Shown here: positions 10,277 through 22,262 of the stretch, piece by piece
How positions within the stretch are numbered: position 1 is the first letter of the stretch
Layout of the letters: every line of letters starts with the position of its first letter
Origin: Flavobacteriaceae bacterium
GTDB taxonomy: Bacteria > Bacteroidota > Bacteroidia > Flavobacteriales > Flavobacteriaceae
NCBI GenBank assembly: GCA_016780065.1
Contig: JADHML010000005.1
Location: 1 to 64,000, forward strand
Length of the DNA stretch: 64,000 nt
Reading direction: 5' to 3'
The notes under the pieces: generated by a model
What the model saw: the letters and a program-made list of their open reading frames with translations, nothing else
Databases searched by the model: none
Told to the model about the DNA's origin: nothing
Translations under genes and position numbers: made by a program

Positions 10277-10669
10277 GTGGAGATAAAGTGGATTGACATA
10301 CCAAGTATCAACGACCCAAGAGGCAATCTAGCAGTTTTAGAAAACAGTAAACTCCCTTTTAAAGTCAAAAGAGTCTATTATTTGTATGATGTTCCTAGTG
10401 GTAGTAAACGTGGCGGTCATGCACACAGGAATCTTCTTCAGCTTATAGTTCCTTTAAGTGGAAGTTTTGAGCTCGTGTTAAAAGATGGTAGTGATGAGAA
10501 AATAGCTTTATTAAACAATCCCACAAGAGGAGTATTAATACCAAACATGACATGGCGCGAACTGCGTAACTTTTCCGCCGGTGCAGTTTGTTTGGTTTTA
10601 GCTTCTGATGAATATAAAGAAAGTGATTACATCCGAAAATGGGACGAGTTTGTCAATCTTAGCGCATAG
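10277..10669 (+). CDS. Cupin-fold sugar 3,4-ketoisomerase (FdtA/QdtA/WxcM-like)
   Basis: DPRGNLAVLENSKLPFKVKRVYYLYDVPSGSKRGGHAHRNLLQLIVPLSGSFELVLKDG; hallmark FdtA motif RGGHAH. Confidence 0.9.
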   Translation: MEIKWIDIPSINDPRGNLAVLENSKLPFKVKRVYYLYDVPSGSKRGGHAHRNLLQLIVPLSGSFELVLKDGSDEKIALLNNPTRGVLIPNMTWRELRNFSAGAVCLVLASDEYKESDYIRKWDEFVNLSA

Positions 10670-11795
10670 TTTTTAACCAAGCATCAATATAGGCCTGAGC
10701 TATTTTATGGGAATCGTGATGTTCTTCAATGAATGCTCTTGCATTTTTTCCGATTCTCTCTAATTCTGATGGGTTATTAATCAAAAAGTTGAGTTTTTTC
10801 ACTAAATATTCAACGTCCGGCAAAGCATTTATGGCAACTTCATCTTCTTTGAGGTTGTAGTAAGAAAGGAATTCTTTTTCAGCGCCCGTAAAAACAACCT
10901 TCCCCATAGCCATAGCCTCCAATGCGTTGTAGCCTTGATCATATCCGTAAACTTGGTCCAATAAAACATCAGCCTTGCTCAACTCTTTTAAATATTTAGA
11001 AAAGGGTAAGTTTTTTGTTGTTTTGATGACAATATTAGGGTGTTTCTTTCTGATTTCTTCCAAAGCACACTCAAAATAATTGATTCCTTTCTTATGATAA
11101 TTTGAAGTATTGATTCCAAGCAAAATCCTAATATTCGAGTTTTTTTTTGGTTTCACCTTATCTAGGATTACAGGGTTGGGGATCATCCCTAGATAATTGT
11201 TCTTTCTTCTTAACGGTAAATGATAGTCTATATCCGAGGCTATGATTCCGGAGGAAATTTGATCAATCCCTTTACTCAATCGTTCAAAGGGCTTTGTTAG
11301 ATATTTAAGAGAGTATGAGTAGGCCGATTTTAGTTTCTTGTCTTTTAAATAAGGGGTCATAATGGAATACTTTAAGTTAGTTGAGTTGAAATAGTAACTC
11401 ACCGAATTAAAATCTTCACCACAACACAATAAAAAAAGACCTCCATTTTGTTTTTTTAGTTGCTTTATTTGACGAAGTTCTATCCAAGGAACGCCTCCAA
11501 TTGCATGTTCGTTGATCAATTGAACCACATCGAAACCTCTAAGTTTTGGAATTATCATTTGAAAACGGAGACTCTTCGAAAAAAAACTAAATGGGTGGCC
11601 AAAGATATTTTTGAAAATATTTTTCAAAAAATATGGCATGTGTGATCTGAGTGTGTTTTTTAATTGAATGTCTGATGAATACTCCTTAAAACCGTCTCCT
11701 GTAGATACTAGAGTTACTTCATGGCCGAGTTCGATCAACCCCTTTTTTAGACTGTTGTGTAGATTGCTGTATTCACCGACAAGTAGAATTTTCAT
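10659..11795 (-). CDS. Glycosyltransferase, GT4-like
   Basis: MKILLVGEYSNLHNSLKKGLIELGHEVTLVSTGDGF...DQGYNALEAMAMGKVVFTGAEKEFLSYY...ARAFIEEHHDSHKIAQAY. Confidence 0.8.
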   Translation of the reverse strand: MKILLVGEYSNLHNSLKKGLIELGHEVTLVSTGDGFKEYSSDIQLKNTLRSHMPYFLKNIFKNIFGHPFSFFSKSLRFQMIIPKLRGFDVVQLINEHAIGGVPWIELRQIKQLKKQNGGLFLLCCGEDFNSVSYYFNSTNLKYSIMTPYLKDKKLKSAYSYSLKYLTKPFERLSKGIDQISSGIIASDIDYHLPLRRKNNYLGMIPNPVILDKVKPKKNSNIRILLGINTSNYHKKGINYFECALEEIRKKHPNIVIKTTKNLPFSKYLKELSKADVLLDQVYGYDQGYNALEAMAMGKVVFTGAEKEFLSYYNLKEDEVAINALPDVEYLVKKLNFLINNPSELERIGKNARAFIEEHHDSHKIAQAYIDAWLKTMR

Positions 11796-12752
11796 CTAGT
11801 AGGAAGTTAGATTTAACCCAAGTTTTTTTAACATTACAAGTTTGACCTTTAAAATAAATAAATACAATGGTTGTGGTGAATAAATCATGACAATTTTTAA
11901 AATACTTAGCTTTTTGAAAACAAGCTTTTTTCGGTATTGATTCACCGCGTTATAATCCCCCTCATTCTTTTTTCGCCTGCAAAAACAATACAAATAAAAA
12001 TGAATAAAATTATCTAGTGATTGGGTTTTATTGCAATATTTTTCTATATCAGGATAACATTTGTCTAATGTTGAACTGTTGGATAGGCTTCCTGTCACAA
12101 TTTTTTTTGTAACTAGGGGGGTGTCTATATACACCAAAGAATATTTGCTAAAACATCTGATGTAAAAGTCTATATCCTCAGCAAATGTAATTTTTGAATT
12201 GTATAAACCAATCTTTGAAAACACATCTTTGTGCATTGTTAAAGAACTTTGGGTTATGATTAGTTTACTTAGATTCATTGAAAAAAAATCATCAATTATT
12301 GAAATGTTTTTTCTCGCACTGGTTATCAATTTATTTCTTTTGAAAAAAGTCTTTCCATTATAATCTTCTTGGTAGGATGTGCCGAAAATTTGTTCGGATG
12401 GATGTTGAATTATAAGCAATTTTATATTTGTTAAGTAATCGCTTTGCCAATAATCATCAGCATCCAAAAAAGCGATGTATGGATTTTTTGCCTCTTTAAT
12501 GCCGCTGTTTCTTGCAGCAGAAAGACCTTTGTTTTTATCATGACAAATAATATTTATATCATGATTGTTTAATGATCTTACAAGCTGTAAACTTTTGTCT
12601 GTTGACCCGTCATCCACTATAATGATTTCATAGTGAGGATATTCCTGAGAAAATACACTAGAAAGGGTGTCTAGGATATAATTTTCTTTATTGTAGAGCG
12701 GTATGACAATACTAAATGCTGGATTCATTTTAAAGGATTTTTTATAAACCAA
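11796..12752 (-). CDS. Glycosyltransferase family 2
   Basis: FSIVIPLYNKENYILDTLSSVFSQEYPHYEIIIVDDGSTDKS...GLSAARNSGIKEA...IAFLDADDYW. Confidence 0.93.
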   Translation of the reverse strand: MVYKKSFKMNPAFSIVIPLYNKENYILDTLSSVFSQEYPHYEIIIVDDGSTDKSLQLVRSLNNHDINIICHDKNKGLSAARNSGIKEAKNPYIAFLDADDYWQSDYLTNIKLLIIQHPSEQIFGTSYQEDYNGKTFFKRNKLITSARKNISIIDDFFSMNLSKLIITQSSLTMHKDVFSKIGLYNSKITFAEDIDFYIRCFSKYSLVYIDTPLVTKKIVTGSLSNSSTLDKCYPDIEKYCNKTQSLDNFIHFYLYCFCRRKKNEGDYNAVNQYRKKLVFKKLSILKIVMIYSPQPLYLFILKVKLVMLKKLGLNLTSY

Positions 12753-13609
12753 TACAATCTATAAAAATCAAATAAAAATAATGGAGCACTCCCTGTGAAA
12801 AGTAATTTTTCAATCGGTTTGATTATAAGCTTGCTCATTGCTTTAAAAAAACCTAACAATTTAAACCTTTGCAACCATTGGAGTGTTTTGACCAATTGAC
12901 TTTGATCTTTTGTTATAAGACTCTTTTGGTACAACCAATATATTGTCTTTGCGCCTTCTTTGCTTTTTTCAAGAAAGATCTTATTGTTTTCCAAACCGTT
13001 ATGATAAACCTCATTATCAATATGTGATGGCACAACTGCAAGGCTTTGGAGTTGTGCTGAAAACAAGGGATCCAATCCATACCTATTTTGAAGCAGAGTG
13101 TTTGCTTCCAAAAACAATGATTTTTTGATTAACATATTTCCTGAGAGCACATTTTTGTAAGGATTTTCAACACGCTTGGAAGCAGATATTTCTTCTCTAT
13201 TTTTTCCATATCTATAACGTAACAATCCCTTTGGTTGATTTAGATTTTTGTAAGCATATCCCCCAAAAACAACCTCTCTTTCAGCAGGTTCTTCCATGCA
13301 TAAAAGGTAGTTTTTTATAAATTGATCACTTTTAGGGATCATGTCAGCATCCACAAAAAGAAGCCAATCATAAATTGCGTCACTAGCAAGTTTTTGCCTT
13401 GTGGCAGTTCTACCAATATTGGTTGAAGACTTTTTAAAAACCACATTTGATAAAGAATCAATTTCATTGTTTTCTTCCTCATAAAGGGTTGAACCATCAT
13501 CATAACATAGAACTTCAAAGTCAACACCCTCTTTTTTAAATTGGTTTACAATTTCTTTTGATAATGGTAAGGCATTGTAATTATAAACAGGGATTAAAAC
13601 AGAAAGCAT
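12725..13609 (-). CDS. Glycosyltransferase family 2
   Basis: MLSVLIPVYNYNALPLSKEIVNQFKKEGVDFEVLCYDDGST...NIGRTATRQKLASDAIYDWLLFVDADMIP. Confidence 0.9.
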   Translation of the reverse strand: MLSVLIPVYNYNALPLSKEIVNQFKKEGVDFEVLCYDDGSTLYEEENNEIDSLSNVVFKKSSTNIGRTATRQKLASDAIYDWLLFVDADMIPKSDQFIKNYLLCMEEPAEREVVFGGYAYKNLNQPKGLLRYRYGKNREEISASKRVENPYKNVLSGNMLIKKSLFLEANTLLQNRYGLDPLFSAQLQSLAVVPSHIDNEVYHNGLENNKIFLEKSKEGAKTIYWLYQKSLITKDQSQLVKTLQWLQRFKLLGFFKAMSKLIIKPIEKLLFTGSAPLFLFDFYRLYWFIKNPLK

Positions 13610-13619
13610 GATTAAAAAA

Positions 13620-14300
13620 CTATGAATTTTTCTTGATCTCAGATAGTTTCCCTTCTTCACATTTATAAGTCGTGTTAGGGTATTTCGAGATCAGGTTATA
13701 GTCGTGAGTGGCCATAAGGATGGTCGTGCCCTTTTGGTTAATATTGCGCAGTAACTCCATGACCTCCAAACTCGTGATGGGGTCTAGGTTGCCGGTGGGT
13801 TCATCAGCCAGTATAATCTCTGGGTCATTCAACAATGCACGAGCAATCGCAATGCGCTGTTGTTCTCCTCCAGAAAGTGCATTTGGAAATTGCTTTCTTC
13901 GATCTTTAAGGCCCACCAAATCCAGTACAGCATCAATTTTGTCATTTCGCTCTTGCGTGTTTTTCCACCCAGTAGCTCGTAACACAAAGTCAAGGTTGCG
14001 CTCAATGCTTCGATCAGGAAGTAATTGAAAATCTTGAAAGACCACCCCTATTTTTCGGCGTAAATCCGGAATTTTCCGATCTTTAAGTTTGGCCAAATCA
14101 AAACCCGCTATAGATCCTTCCCCTTGTTGTAGCTTCAGATCGCCGTACAAGGTCTTCAGTAAACTGCTTTTTCCGCTTCCAGTGCGACCAATAAGGTACA
14201 CAAAGGAACCTTGTAAAATGCCAAAGCTAAGATCAGATAGCACAGCTTTTTTGTACTGATTTATGGTGGCATTCTTAAATAAAATGATGGCTTCTTTCAT
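13620..14300 (-). CDS. ftsE: ABC transporter ATP-binding protein, FtsE-like
   Basis: Walker A GRTGSGKSSLLKTLYGD, signature LSGGEQQRIAIARALL, Walker B IILADEPTGNLD; FtsE-type sequence. Confidence 0.85.
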   Translation of the reverse strand: MKEAIILFKNATINQYKKAVLSDLSFGILQGSFVYLIGRTGSGKSSLLKTLYGDLKLQQGEGSIAGFDLAKLKDRKIPDLRRKIGVVFQDFQLLPDRSIERNLDFVLRATGWKNTQERNDKIDAVLDLVGLKDRRKQFPNALSGGEQQRIAIARALLNDPEIILADEPTGNLDPITSLEVMELLRNINQKGTTILMATHDYNLISKYPNTTYKCEEGKLSEIKKNS

Positions 14301-14480
14301 GTTTAGACCCTAAAAATAACAAGTCTTAAAGAAACAAAATAAAACTTTTTTAATTTAAATGATTTATTTAGATTTAATATTTTAATCATATTGTATAAAA
14401 TACTTTATATCTTATATTATTTCAATGATTATGCATATATATTCTAAACCATAAACATATATTTGCTAAAAATTATTACA

Positions 14481-16148
14481 ATGTGTGGAATTGTTTGTGC
14501 ATTTAACGAAAAAGAGGACATCAAAGAGTTGAGATCTCAACTGTTGGAAATGTCTAAACGCATCCGTCACCGTGGACCCGACTGGAGCGGAATACATGTT
14601 TCTGACCACGCTGTGCTGGCTCATGAAAGACTCGCCATCGTTGATCCTGCTTCAGGAAAGCAACCTCTGTTTAGCAAAGATGGTCAACTGATTTTAGCCG
14701 CCAATGGTGAAATTTACAACCACCGTGAACTACGCCAACAGACGCCCAGCTATCCCTATCAAACAGGATCTGACTGTGAGGTTATTTTGGCTCTTTACAG
14801 TGAGAAAGGGGTCGATTTTATGGATGACCTCAATGGTATTTTTGGCTTTGTTTTATATGACCAAGCAAACAATCGTTTAATAGCCGCTAGAGACCACATG
14901 GGAATCATTCCACTTTACATGGGTTGGGACTTTGAGGGAACCCTATACGTGGCTTCTGAGTTAAAAGCACTTGAGGGTTTTTGCAACAAAATTGAAGTAT
15001 TCCCTCCAGGGCATTTTTATGACAGCCAAAAAGGAGAGCTAGAGTTATGGTACAAGCGTGACTGGCGTTCTTACGAAACAGTTAAAGACAATCCAACTAG
15101 TATTGATGATTTGGGACAGGCGTTAGAAGATGCCGTTCATCGTCAATTGATGAGCGATGTTCCTTATGGAGTGTTACTGTCGGGTGGTCTTGATTCTTCG
15201 ATCACTTCTGCCTTGGCTAAAAAATTTGCCAAAAACCGCATTGAGTCCGATGATCAAAATGAAGCTTGGTGGCCGCAATTACATTCTTTTTCTATTGGCC
15301 TTGATGGTTCACCAGATCTGGCTGCTGCCCAAAAAGTGGCAGATCATATCGGCACGGTTCACCACGAGGTTACATTTACCATTCAAGAGGGTTTAGATGC
15401 AATTCGTGATGTGATATATCACCTAGAAACCTATGACATCACCACCGTTCGTGCATCTACGCCTATGTATTTGTTGGCTCGTGTGATTAAGTCAATGGGC
15501 ATCAAAATGGTGTTATCGGGAGAAGGAGCAGATGAGGTCTTTGGTGGTTATTTGTATTTCCACAAGGCACCCAATGCGCAAGAATTTCATGAAGAGACCG
15601 TTAGAAAACTCGACAAACTTTATCAGTACGATTGTTTGCGTGCCAATAAATCCTTGGCAGCATGGGGTATAGAGGGTCGTGTGCCTTTTCTCGATAAAGA
15701 GTTTTTGGATGTCGCTATGCGCATCAATCCTACTGACAAGATGATCACGGAAGATCGAATGGAAAAATGGGTCGTCCGTAAGGCTTTTGAAGATTACCTT
15801 CCTGAGAGTGTTGCTTGGCGACAAAAAGAGCAGTTTAGCGATGGTGTTGGATATAACTGGATTGACACTCTCAAAGAGGTGGTTAACAGAGAAGTAACTG
15901 ATACACAGATGGAAACAGCTCAGCATCGTTTTCCTGTTCAAACGCCACGAACGAAAGAAGAGTACTTTTATCGAAGTATTTTTGAAGAACATTTTCCTTC
16001 GGACACAGCTGCTTTGACAGTTCCTTCCGTGCCTTCTGTGGCGTGCAGTACACCAACTGCGCTTGCATGGGACGCTTCTTTCCAGAACATGAACGAGCCC
16101 TCCGGAAGAGCTATTGGTCAGGTGCATCTTGACGCCTATAAGGAATAA
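14481..16148 (+). CDS. asnB: Asparagine synthase (glutamine-hydrolysing) B
   Basis: MCGIVCAFNEKED...RHRGPDWSG...VLLSGGLDSSITSALA...VLSGEGADEVFGGYLYF. Confidence 0.96.
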   Translation: MCGIVCAFNEKEDIKELRSQLLEMSKRIRHRGPDWSGIHVSDHAVLAHERLAIVDPASGKQPLFSKDGQLILAANGEIYNHRELRQQTPSYPYQTGSDCEVILALYSEKGVDFMDDLNGIFGFVLYDQANNRLIAARDHMGIIPLYMGWDFEGTLYVASELKALEGFCNKIEVFPPGHFYDSQKGELELWYKRDWRSYETVKDNPTSIDDLGQALEDAVHRQLMSDVPYGVLLSGGLDSSITSALAKKFAKNRIESDDQNEAWWPQLHSFSIGLDGSPDLAAAQKVADHIGTVHHEVTFTIQEGLDAIRDVIYHLETYDITTVRASTPMYLLARVIKSMGIKMVLSGEGADEVFGGYLYFHKAPNAQEFHEETVRKLDKLYQYDCLRANKSLAAWGIEGRVPFLDKEFLDVAMRINPTDKMITEDRMEKWVVRKAFEDYLPESVAWRQKEQFSDGVGYNWIDTLKEVVNREVTDTQMETAQHRFPVQTPRTKEEYFYRSIFEEHFPSDTAALTVPSVPSVACSTPTALAWDASFQNMNEPSGRAIGQVHLDAYKE

Positions 16149-16290
16149 TCGGTTTTACTCTTTTAAAATCTCTTTATTTTCCACAATAAATGTTGATAAC
16201 TTAGCCTTATTACGGCTTTTATTTTCAGTCCTAATCCTCTAGATATGGGTATATTTGGTAGAATGTGATTTTGCTAAAAAAACAAACTAA

Positions 16291-18234
<1,944 letters not shown>

Positions 18235-18297
18235 CATCAAGTTGGTTTTTCATGATAAATCCGTACAAACTATTTTTTAAAATTTAATAACATTAAA

Positions 18298-19236
18298 ATG
18301 AAAGTCACTATCATTGGCGCCGGTAACGTAGGTGCTACATGTGCCGACGCCATAGCATTTCAGCGTATGGCTAGCGAAGTTGTTTTACTAGACATCAAAG
18401 AAGGTTTTGCGGAAGGTAAAGCTCTAGATATGATGCAAACGGCCACGACACTCGGTTTTAACACACGTATTGTTGGAACTACTGGAGATTATAGCAAAAC
18501 CGCCAACAGCGACGTGGTGGTTATTACTTCAGGTATCCCTAGAAAACCGGGAATGACCCGAGAAGAACTAATAGGAATCAATGCTGGTATCGTAAAAAGT
18601 GTAGCCGATCAAGTGCTAGAGCACTCTCCAGATGCTGTGATTGTCGTGGTTTCTAACCCTATGGACACCATGACCTATTTAACACTTAAAGCCACAGGAT
18701 TGCCAAAAAACCGCATCATTGGAATGGGAGGTGCTTTGGACAGCAGTCGCTTTAAAACCTACTTATCTCTAGCCTTAGAAAAGCCTGCCAACGACATACA
18801 TGGAATGGTTATTGGTGGACACGGAGACACAACCATGATTCCGCTAACTCGCTTGGCGTCTTATAACGGATTGCCTGTAAGTCAAATTTTGTCCAAAGCC
18901 CAACTCGATCAAGTGGCTGCAGATACCATGGTCGGAGGAGCCACATTGACAAAACTCTTGGGTACATCCGCTTGGTATGCTCCTGGTGCTTCTGTTGCTT
19001 ATTTGGTAGATAGCATTTTAAATGATCAAAAAAGAATCATTCCTTGTTCTGTGATGCTTGAAGGAGAATATGGACAATCTGACATTTGCATAGGTGTACC
19101 CACTATCATCGGTAAATCTGGCTGGGAAAGTATTGTAGATTTGGAGCTGAATGAAGAAGAACAAAAGAAGTTTAACCAAAGTGCTGATGCCGTGCGTAAT
19201 ATGAACGGAGCACTCTCTCAAGTTTTGGGCGGATAA
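18298..19236 (+). CDS. mdh: Malate dehydrogenase
   Basis: MKVTIIGAGNVGATCADAIAF...VVITSGIPRKPGMTREELIGINAGIVKS...VVSNPMDTMTYLT...GMVIGGHGDTTMIP. Confidence 0.96.
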   Translation: MKVTIIGAGNVGATCADAIAFQRMASEVVLLDIKEGFAEGKALDMMQTATTLGFNTRIVGTTGDYSKTANSDVVVITSGIPRKPGMTREELIGINAGIVKSVADQVLEHSPDAVIVVVSNPMDTMTYLTLKATGLPKNRIIGMGGALDSSRFKTYLSLALEKPANDIHGMVIGGHGDTTMIPLTRLASYNGLPVSQILSKAQLDQVAADTMVGGATLTKLLGTSAWYAPGASVAYLVDSILNDQKRIIPCSVMLEGEYGQSDICIGVPTIIGKSGWESIVDLELNEEEQKKFNQSADAVRNMNGALSQVLGG

Positions 19237-19321
19237 GTAAAAGGTGTTTGACCTAGGCATTCAAAAAGAATCCTTAGGAAACCCTATATTTGCCTGCCTT
19301 TAATAAATTAAAACAAACATC

Positions 19322-22255
19322 ATGCAGAATAACGGACTGGTAAAAGTTTTTGCCTTTTTGTTCGGATTGGCCAGTTTGTATCAACTGTCCTTTACATTTA
19401 TTGTCAATCAAACCGAAAAGCAAGCGCAAATTTATGCTGAAGCACAAGTTGACTCTGACTCAAAGAACTATTTTGAGTCGTTAGACGAATATCAACAAAC
19501 TTATTTAGACTCTATTGGCAACAACAGTTTGTATGGCTTTACAACTTACAACAGTGCCAAAGCTCGAGAGCTTAACAAAGGTCTTGACCTTAAAGGAGGG
19601 ATCAATGTCATACTGCAAATTTCGGTCAAAGACATACTCAAAGGTTTGGCAGACAACACACGTAATCCACTGTTTAATCAGTCGATTTTGGAAGCAGATG
19701 AATTACAAAAGTCAACAGACGAGAGTTATGTAGAAAGCTTTTTTAAGGCCTTTGATAATCTCAAAGGAGACGAAGTACTTGCAAGTCCTGATATTTTCGC
19801 CAACCGAACGCTTAGTGATGAGATCAATTTTAACATGACAGATGATGAGGTGAAACCCATCATTAGTAGAAAAATTGATGAATCTATCGTATCTGCTTTT
19901 GAAGTCCTTCGAAAAAGGATTGACAAATTTGGAGTGACCCAACCCAATATTCAACGTCTTGGAAACTCGGGTCGTATTCTTGTTGAGTTGCCTGGTGCAC
20001 GAGATATTGATCGTGTGAAAAATTTATTACAGAGTACTGCCCAACTCGAATTTTGGGAAACAGAGTCAAATGATAAGTACTTTACTTTTTTGGCGCAAGC
20101 CAATGAAACCCTCAAAGGTCTCGTTGAGCTAACGGTTGATGAAGCAAGCGAAAAATCTGAAATTGATGACCTCTTGGCGGACGTGGAAGCCCAACAAGAT
20201 TCTGTGTCTTTAAACCAGAATCCACTATATGATCTGATCGTTGGTTCAGGCTTTCAGGGTGGTCCTGTTTTAGCGCAATTTGCTGCCAAAGACCAGCAAA
20301 AAGTTACCGGATACCTCAATATGCCTGAAGTACGTGCTCTGCTCCCTTCAGAACTACGTTACACCAGATTCTTATGGGGTAAATCTGAGAAAGACTCCGA
20401 ACTTTTAGATTTATATGCCATTCGATCGAACCGAACCAATCAACCTCCTCTGAGCGGAAGTGTCATTGTGGACGCTGCACAAACCTATGATCAAGTGGGT
20501 AGTCCTGCAGTTAGCATGCAGATGAACGGAAAGGGTGCCCGTAGTTGGGAAGATATGACAGGCAAAGCATTCCGTGAAAGAAGCAACATTGCCATCGTTT
20601 TGGATGATGTGGTTTATTCTGCTCCTGGAGTTTCTAAAGGAGCTATCTCGGGAGGACGCTCAGAAATTTCTGGACAGTTCACCCTGAATGAAGCCATCGA
20701 TTTAGCAAACGTACTTCGTGCTGGTAAGTTACCTGCTTCTGCTGAAATTATTCAATCCGAAATTGTCGGACCCTCTTTAGGTGCTGAAGCCATTCGGAGT
20801 GGTGTAAATTCTTTCGCGATTGCGTTGCTGCTAGTTCTTGTTTGGATGATGTTCTATTATGGACGTGCCGGACTGTACGCTGATATCGCATTGACTTTAA
20901 ATATTGTGTTGATTTTCGGAATCCTAGCAGGGCTAGGTGCCGTACTCACACTTCCTGGAATTGCAGGTATCGTCTTAACAATTGGTATGTCTGTAGATGC
21001 CAATGTGCTCATCTTTGAACGCGTTCGGGAAGAGCTCGTTCGTGAAAAAGGGCAAAAACAAGCTGTTGCCGATGGTTTTCAAAATGCACTTTCATCAATC
21101 CTAGATGCCAATATCACTACTGGACTGACAGCTTTGATTCTATTTGTATTTGGTACAGGACCTATTAAAGGGTTTGCCACCACCTTACTTATTGGTATTG
21201 CAACTTCTTTATTTACGGCCATTTTTATTACAAGAATTTTAGTGGATGGTCACCTCCAAAGAAAGAACAGTTTGCAATTTGCTACAGGACTTACTAAAAA
21301 CCTATTTAGAAACTTGAGCATTGTCTTTCTAGGAAAGCGAACAATTGCATACATCGTTTCAGGGACTCTTATAACAGTTGCTGTTTTTTCTTTATTTACC
21401 AATGGGTTGAATGAAGGGGTAGATTTTGTGGGTGGTCGATCTTATACGGTCCGTTTTGATCAGGCTGTGAATTCTTCTGAAGTACAGTCCGATTTGTCTG
21501 CGGTTTTAGGTAGTGTTGAGGCCAAAACATATGGTAAAGAAAATCAGTTGAAAATAACGACCAACTACAAGGTAGATGTAGAAGGCGTCGCTGTGGATAA
21601 TGAAATCCAAGGATTGATTTTTACTACTTTGCAACCCTATTTGCCTGCAGGACTCTCCTTGGACAATTTTGTCAGTGGAAGTGAGGACAAGCAAGTGGGT
21701 ATTATGTCATCCATCAAAGTAGGTCCTACGATTGCTGATGATATTAAAAAGAATTCTTTCTTAGCTGTTTTTGGATCGCTCATCGTTGTGTTTTTATACA
21801 TTCTTTTACGCTTCCGTAAGTGGCAGTACTCTCTTGGTGCTGTAGCCGCTGTATTCCATGACGTTTTGGTTGTTCTAGGGATCTTCTCATTGACCTATAC
21901 TTTTATGCCCTTCAGCATGGAGATTAACCAAGCCTTTATTGCAGCAATCTTGACTGTTATCGGTTACTCACTCAATGATACTGTAGTTGTGTTTGACCGC
22001 ATACGAGAATTTGCTCGTGCTCACAGTAGTTGGCCTTTTGGACGTACCGTAAATAGTGCCTTGAACAGCACACTTAGTCGTACACTTAACACCTCATTGA
22101 CTACTTTGGTTGTGTTGTTATCTATTTTCTTGTTTGGTGGGGAAGCAATTCGTGGGTTTATGTTTGCTCTGATTGTAGGAGTACTGGTAGGAACTTACTC
22201 CTCCATGTTTATAGCCACTCCAATCATGTATGATACTTTGAACAAGAAAAAGTAG
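19322..22255 (+). CDS. secDF: Fused protein translocase subunits SecD/SecF
   Basis: 977 aa; GLDLKGGINVILQISV, SVDANVLIFERVREE, GVDFVGGRSYTVRF, GYSLNDTVVVFDRIRE. Confidence 0.96.
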   Translation: MQNNGLVKVFAFLFGLASLYQLSFTFIVNQTEKQAQIYAEAQVDSDSKNYFESLDEYQQTYLDSIGNNSLYGFTTYNSAKARELNKGLDLKGGINVILQISVKDILKGLADNTRNPLFNQSILEADELQKSTDESYVESFFKAFDNLKGDEVLASPDIFANRTLSDEINFNMTDDEVKPIISRKIDESIVSAFEVLRKRIDKFGVTQPNIQRLGNSGRILVELPGARDIDRVKNLLQSTAQLEFWETESNDKYFTFLAQANETLKGLVELTVDEASEKSEIDDLLADVEAQQDSVSLNQNPLYDLIVGSGFQGGPVLAQFAAKDQQKVTGYLNMPEVRALLPSELRYTRFLWGKSEKDSELLDLYAIRSNRTNQPPLSGSVIVDAAQTYDQVGSPAVSMQMNGKGARSWEDMTGKAFRERSNIAIVLDDVVYSAPGVSKGAISGGRSEISGQFTLNEAIDLANVLRAGKLPASAEIIQSEIVGPSLGAEAIRSGVNSFAIALLLVLVWMMFYYGRAGLYADIALTLNIVLIFGILAGLGAVLTLPGIAGIVLTIGMSVDANVLIFERVREELVREKGQKQAVADGFQNALSSILDANITTGLTALILFVFGTGPIKGFATTLLIGIATSLFTAIFITRILVDGHLQRKNSLQFATGLTKNLFRNLSIVFLGKRTIAYIVSGTLITVAVFSLFTNGLNEGVDFVGGRSYTVRFDQAVNSSEVQSDLSAVLGSVEAKTYGKENQLKITTNYKVDVEGVAVDNEIQGLIFTTLQPYLPAGLSLDNFVSGSEDKQVGIMSSIKVGPTIADDIKKNSFLAVFGSLIVVFLYILLRFRKWQYSLGAVAAVFHDVLVVLGIFSLTYTFMPFSMEINQAFIAAILTVIGYSLNDTVVVFDRIREFARAHSSWPFGRTVNSALNSTLSRTLNTSLTTLVVLLSIFLFGGEAIRGFMFALIVGVLVGTYSSMFIATPIMYDTLNKKK

Positions 22256-22262
22256 GCGAAGT

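Noticed and set aside
15513-16127. 204-aa ORF antisense to asnB
   Set aside because: Lies wholly within the strongly supported asnB frame; composition is that of a shadow ORF with no recognisable domain.
19712-19954. Minus-strand short ORFs (80, 73 and 61 aa) across secDF
   Set aside because: Nested antisense ORFs inside a clearly coding SecDF frame.
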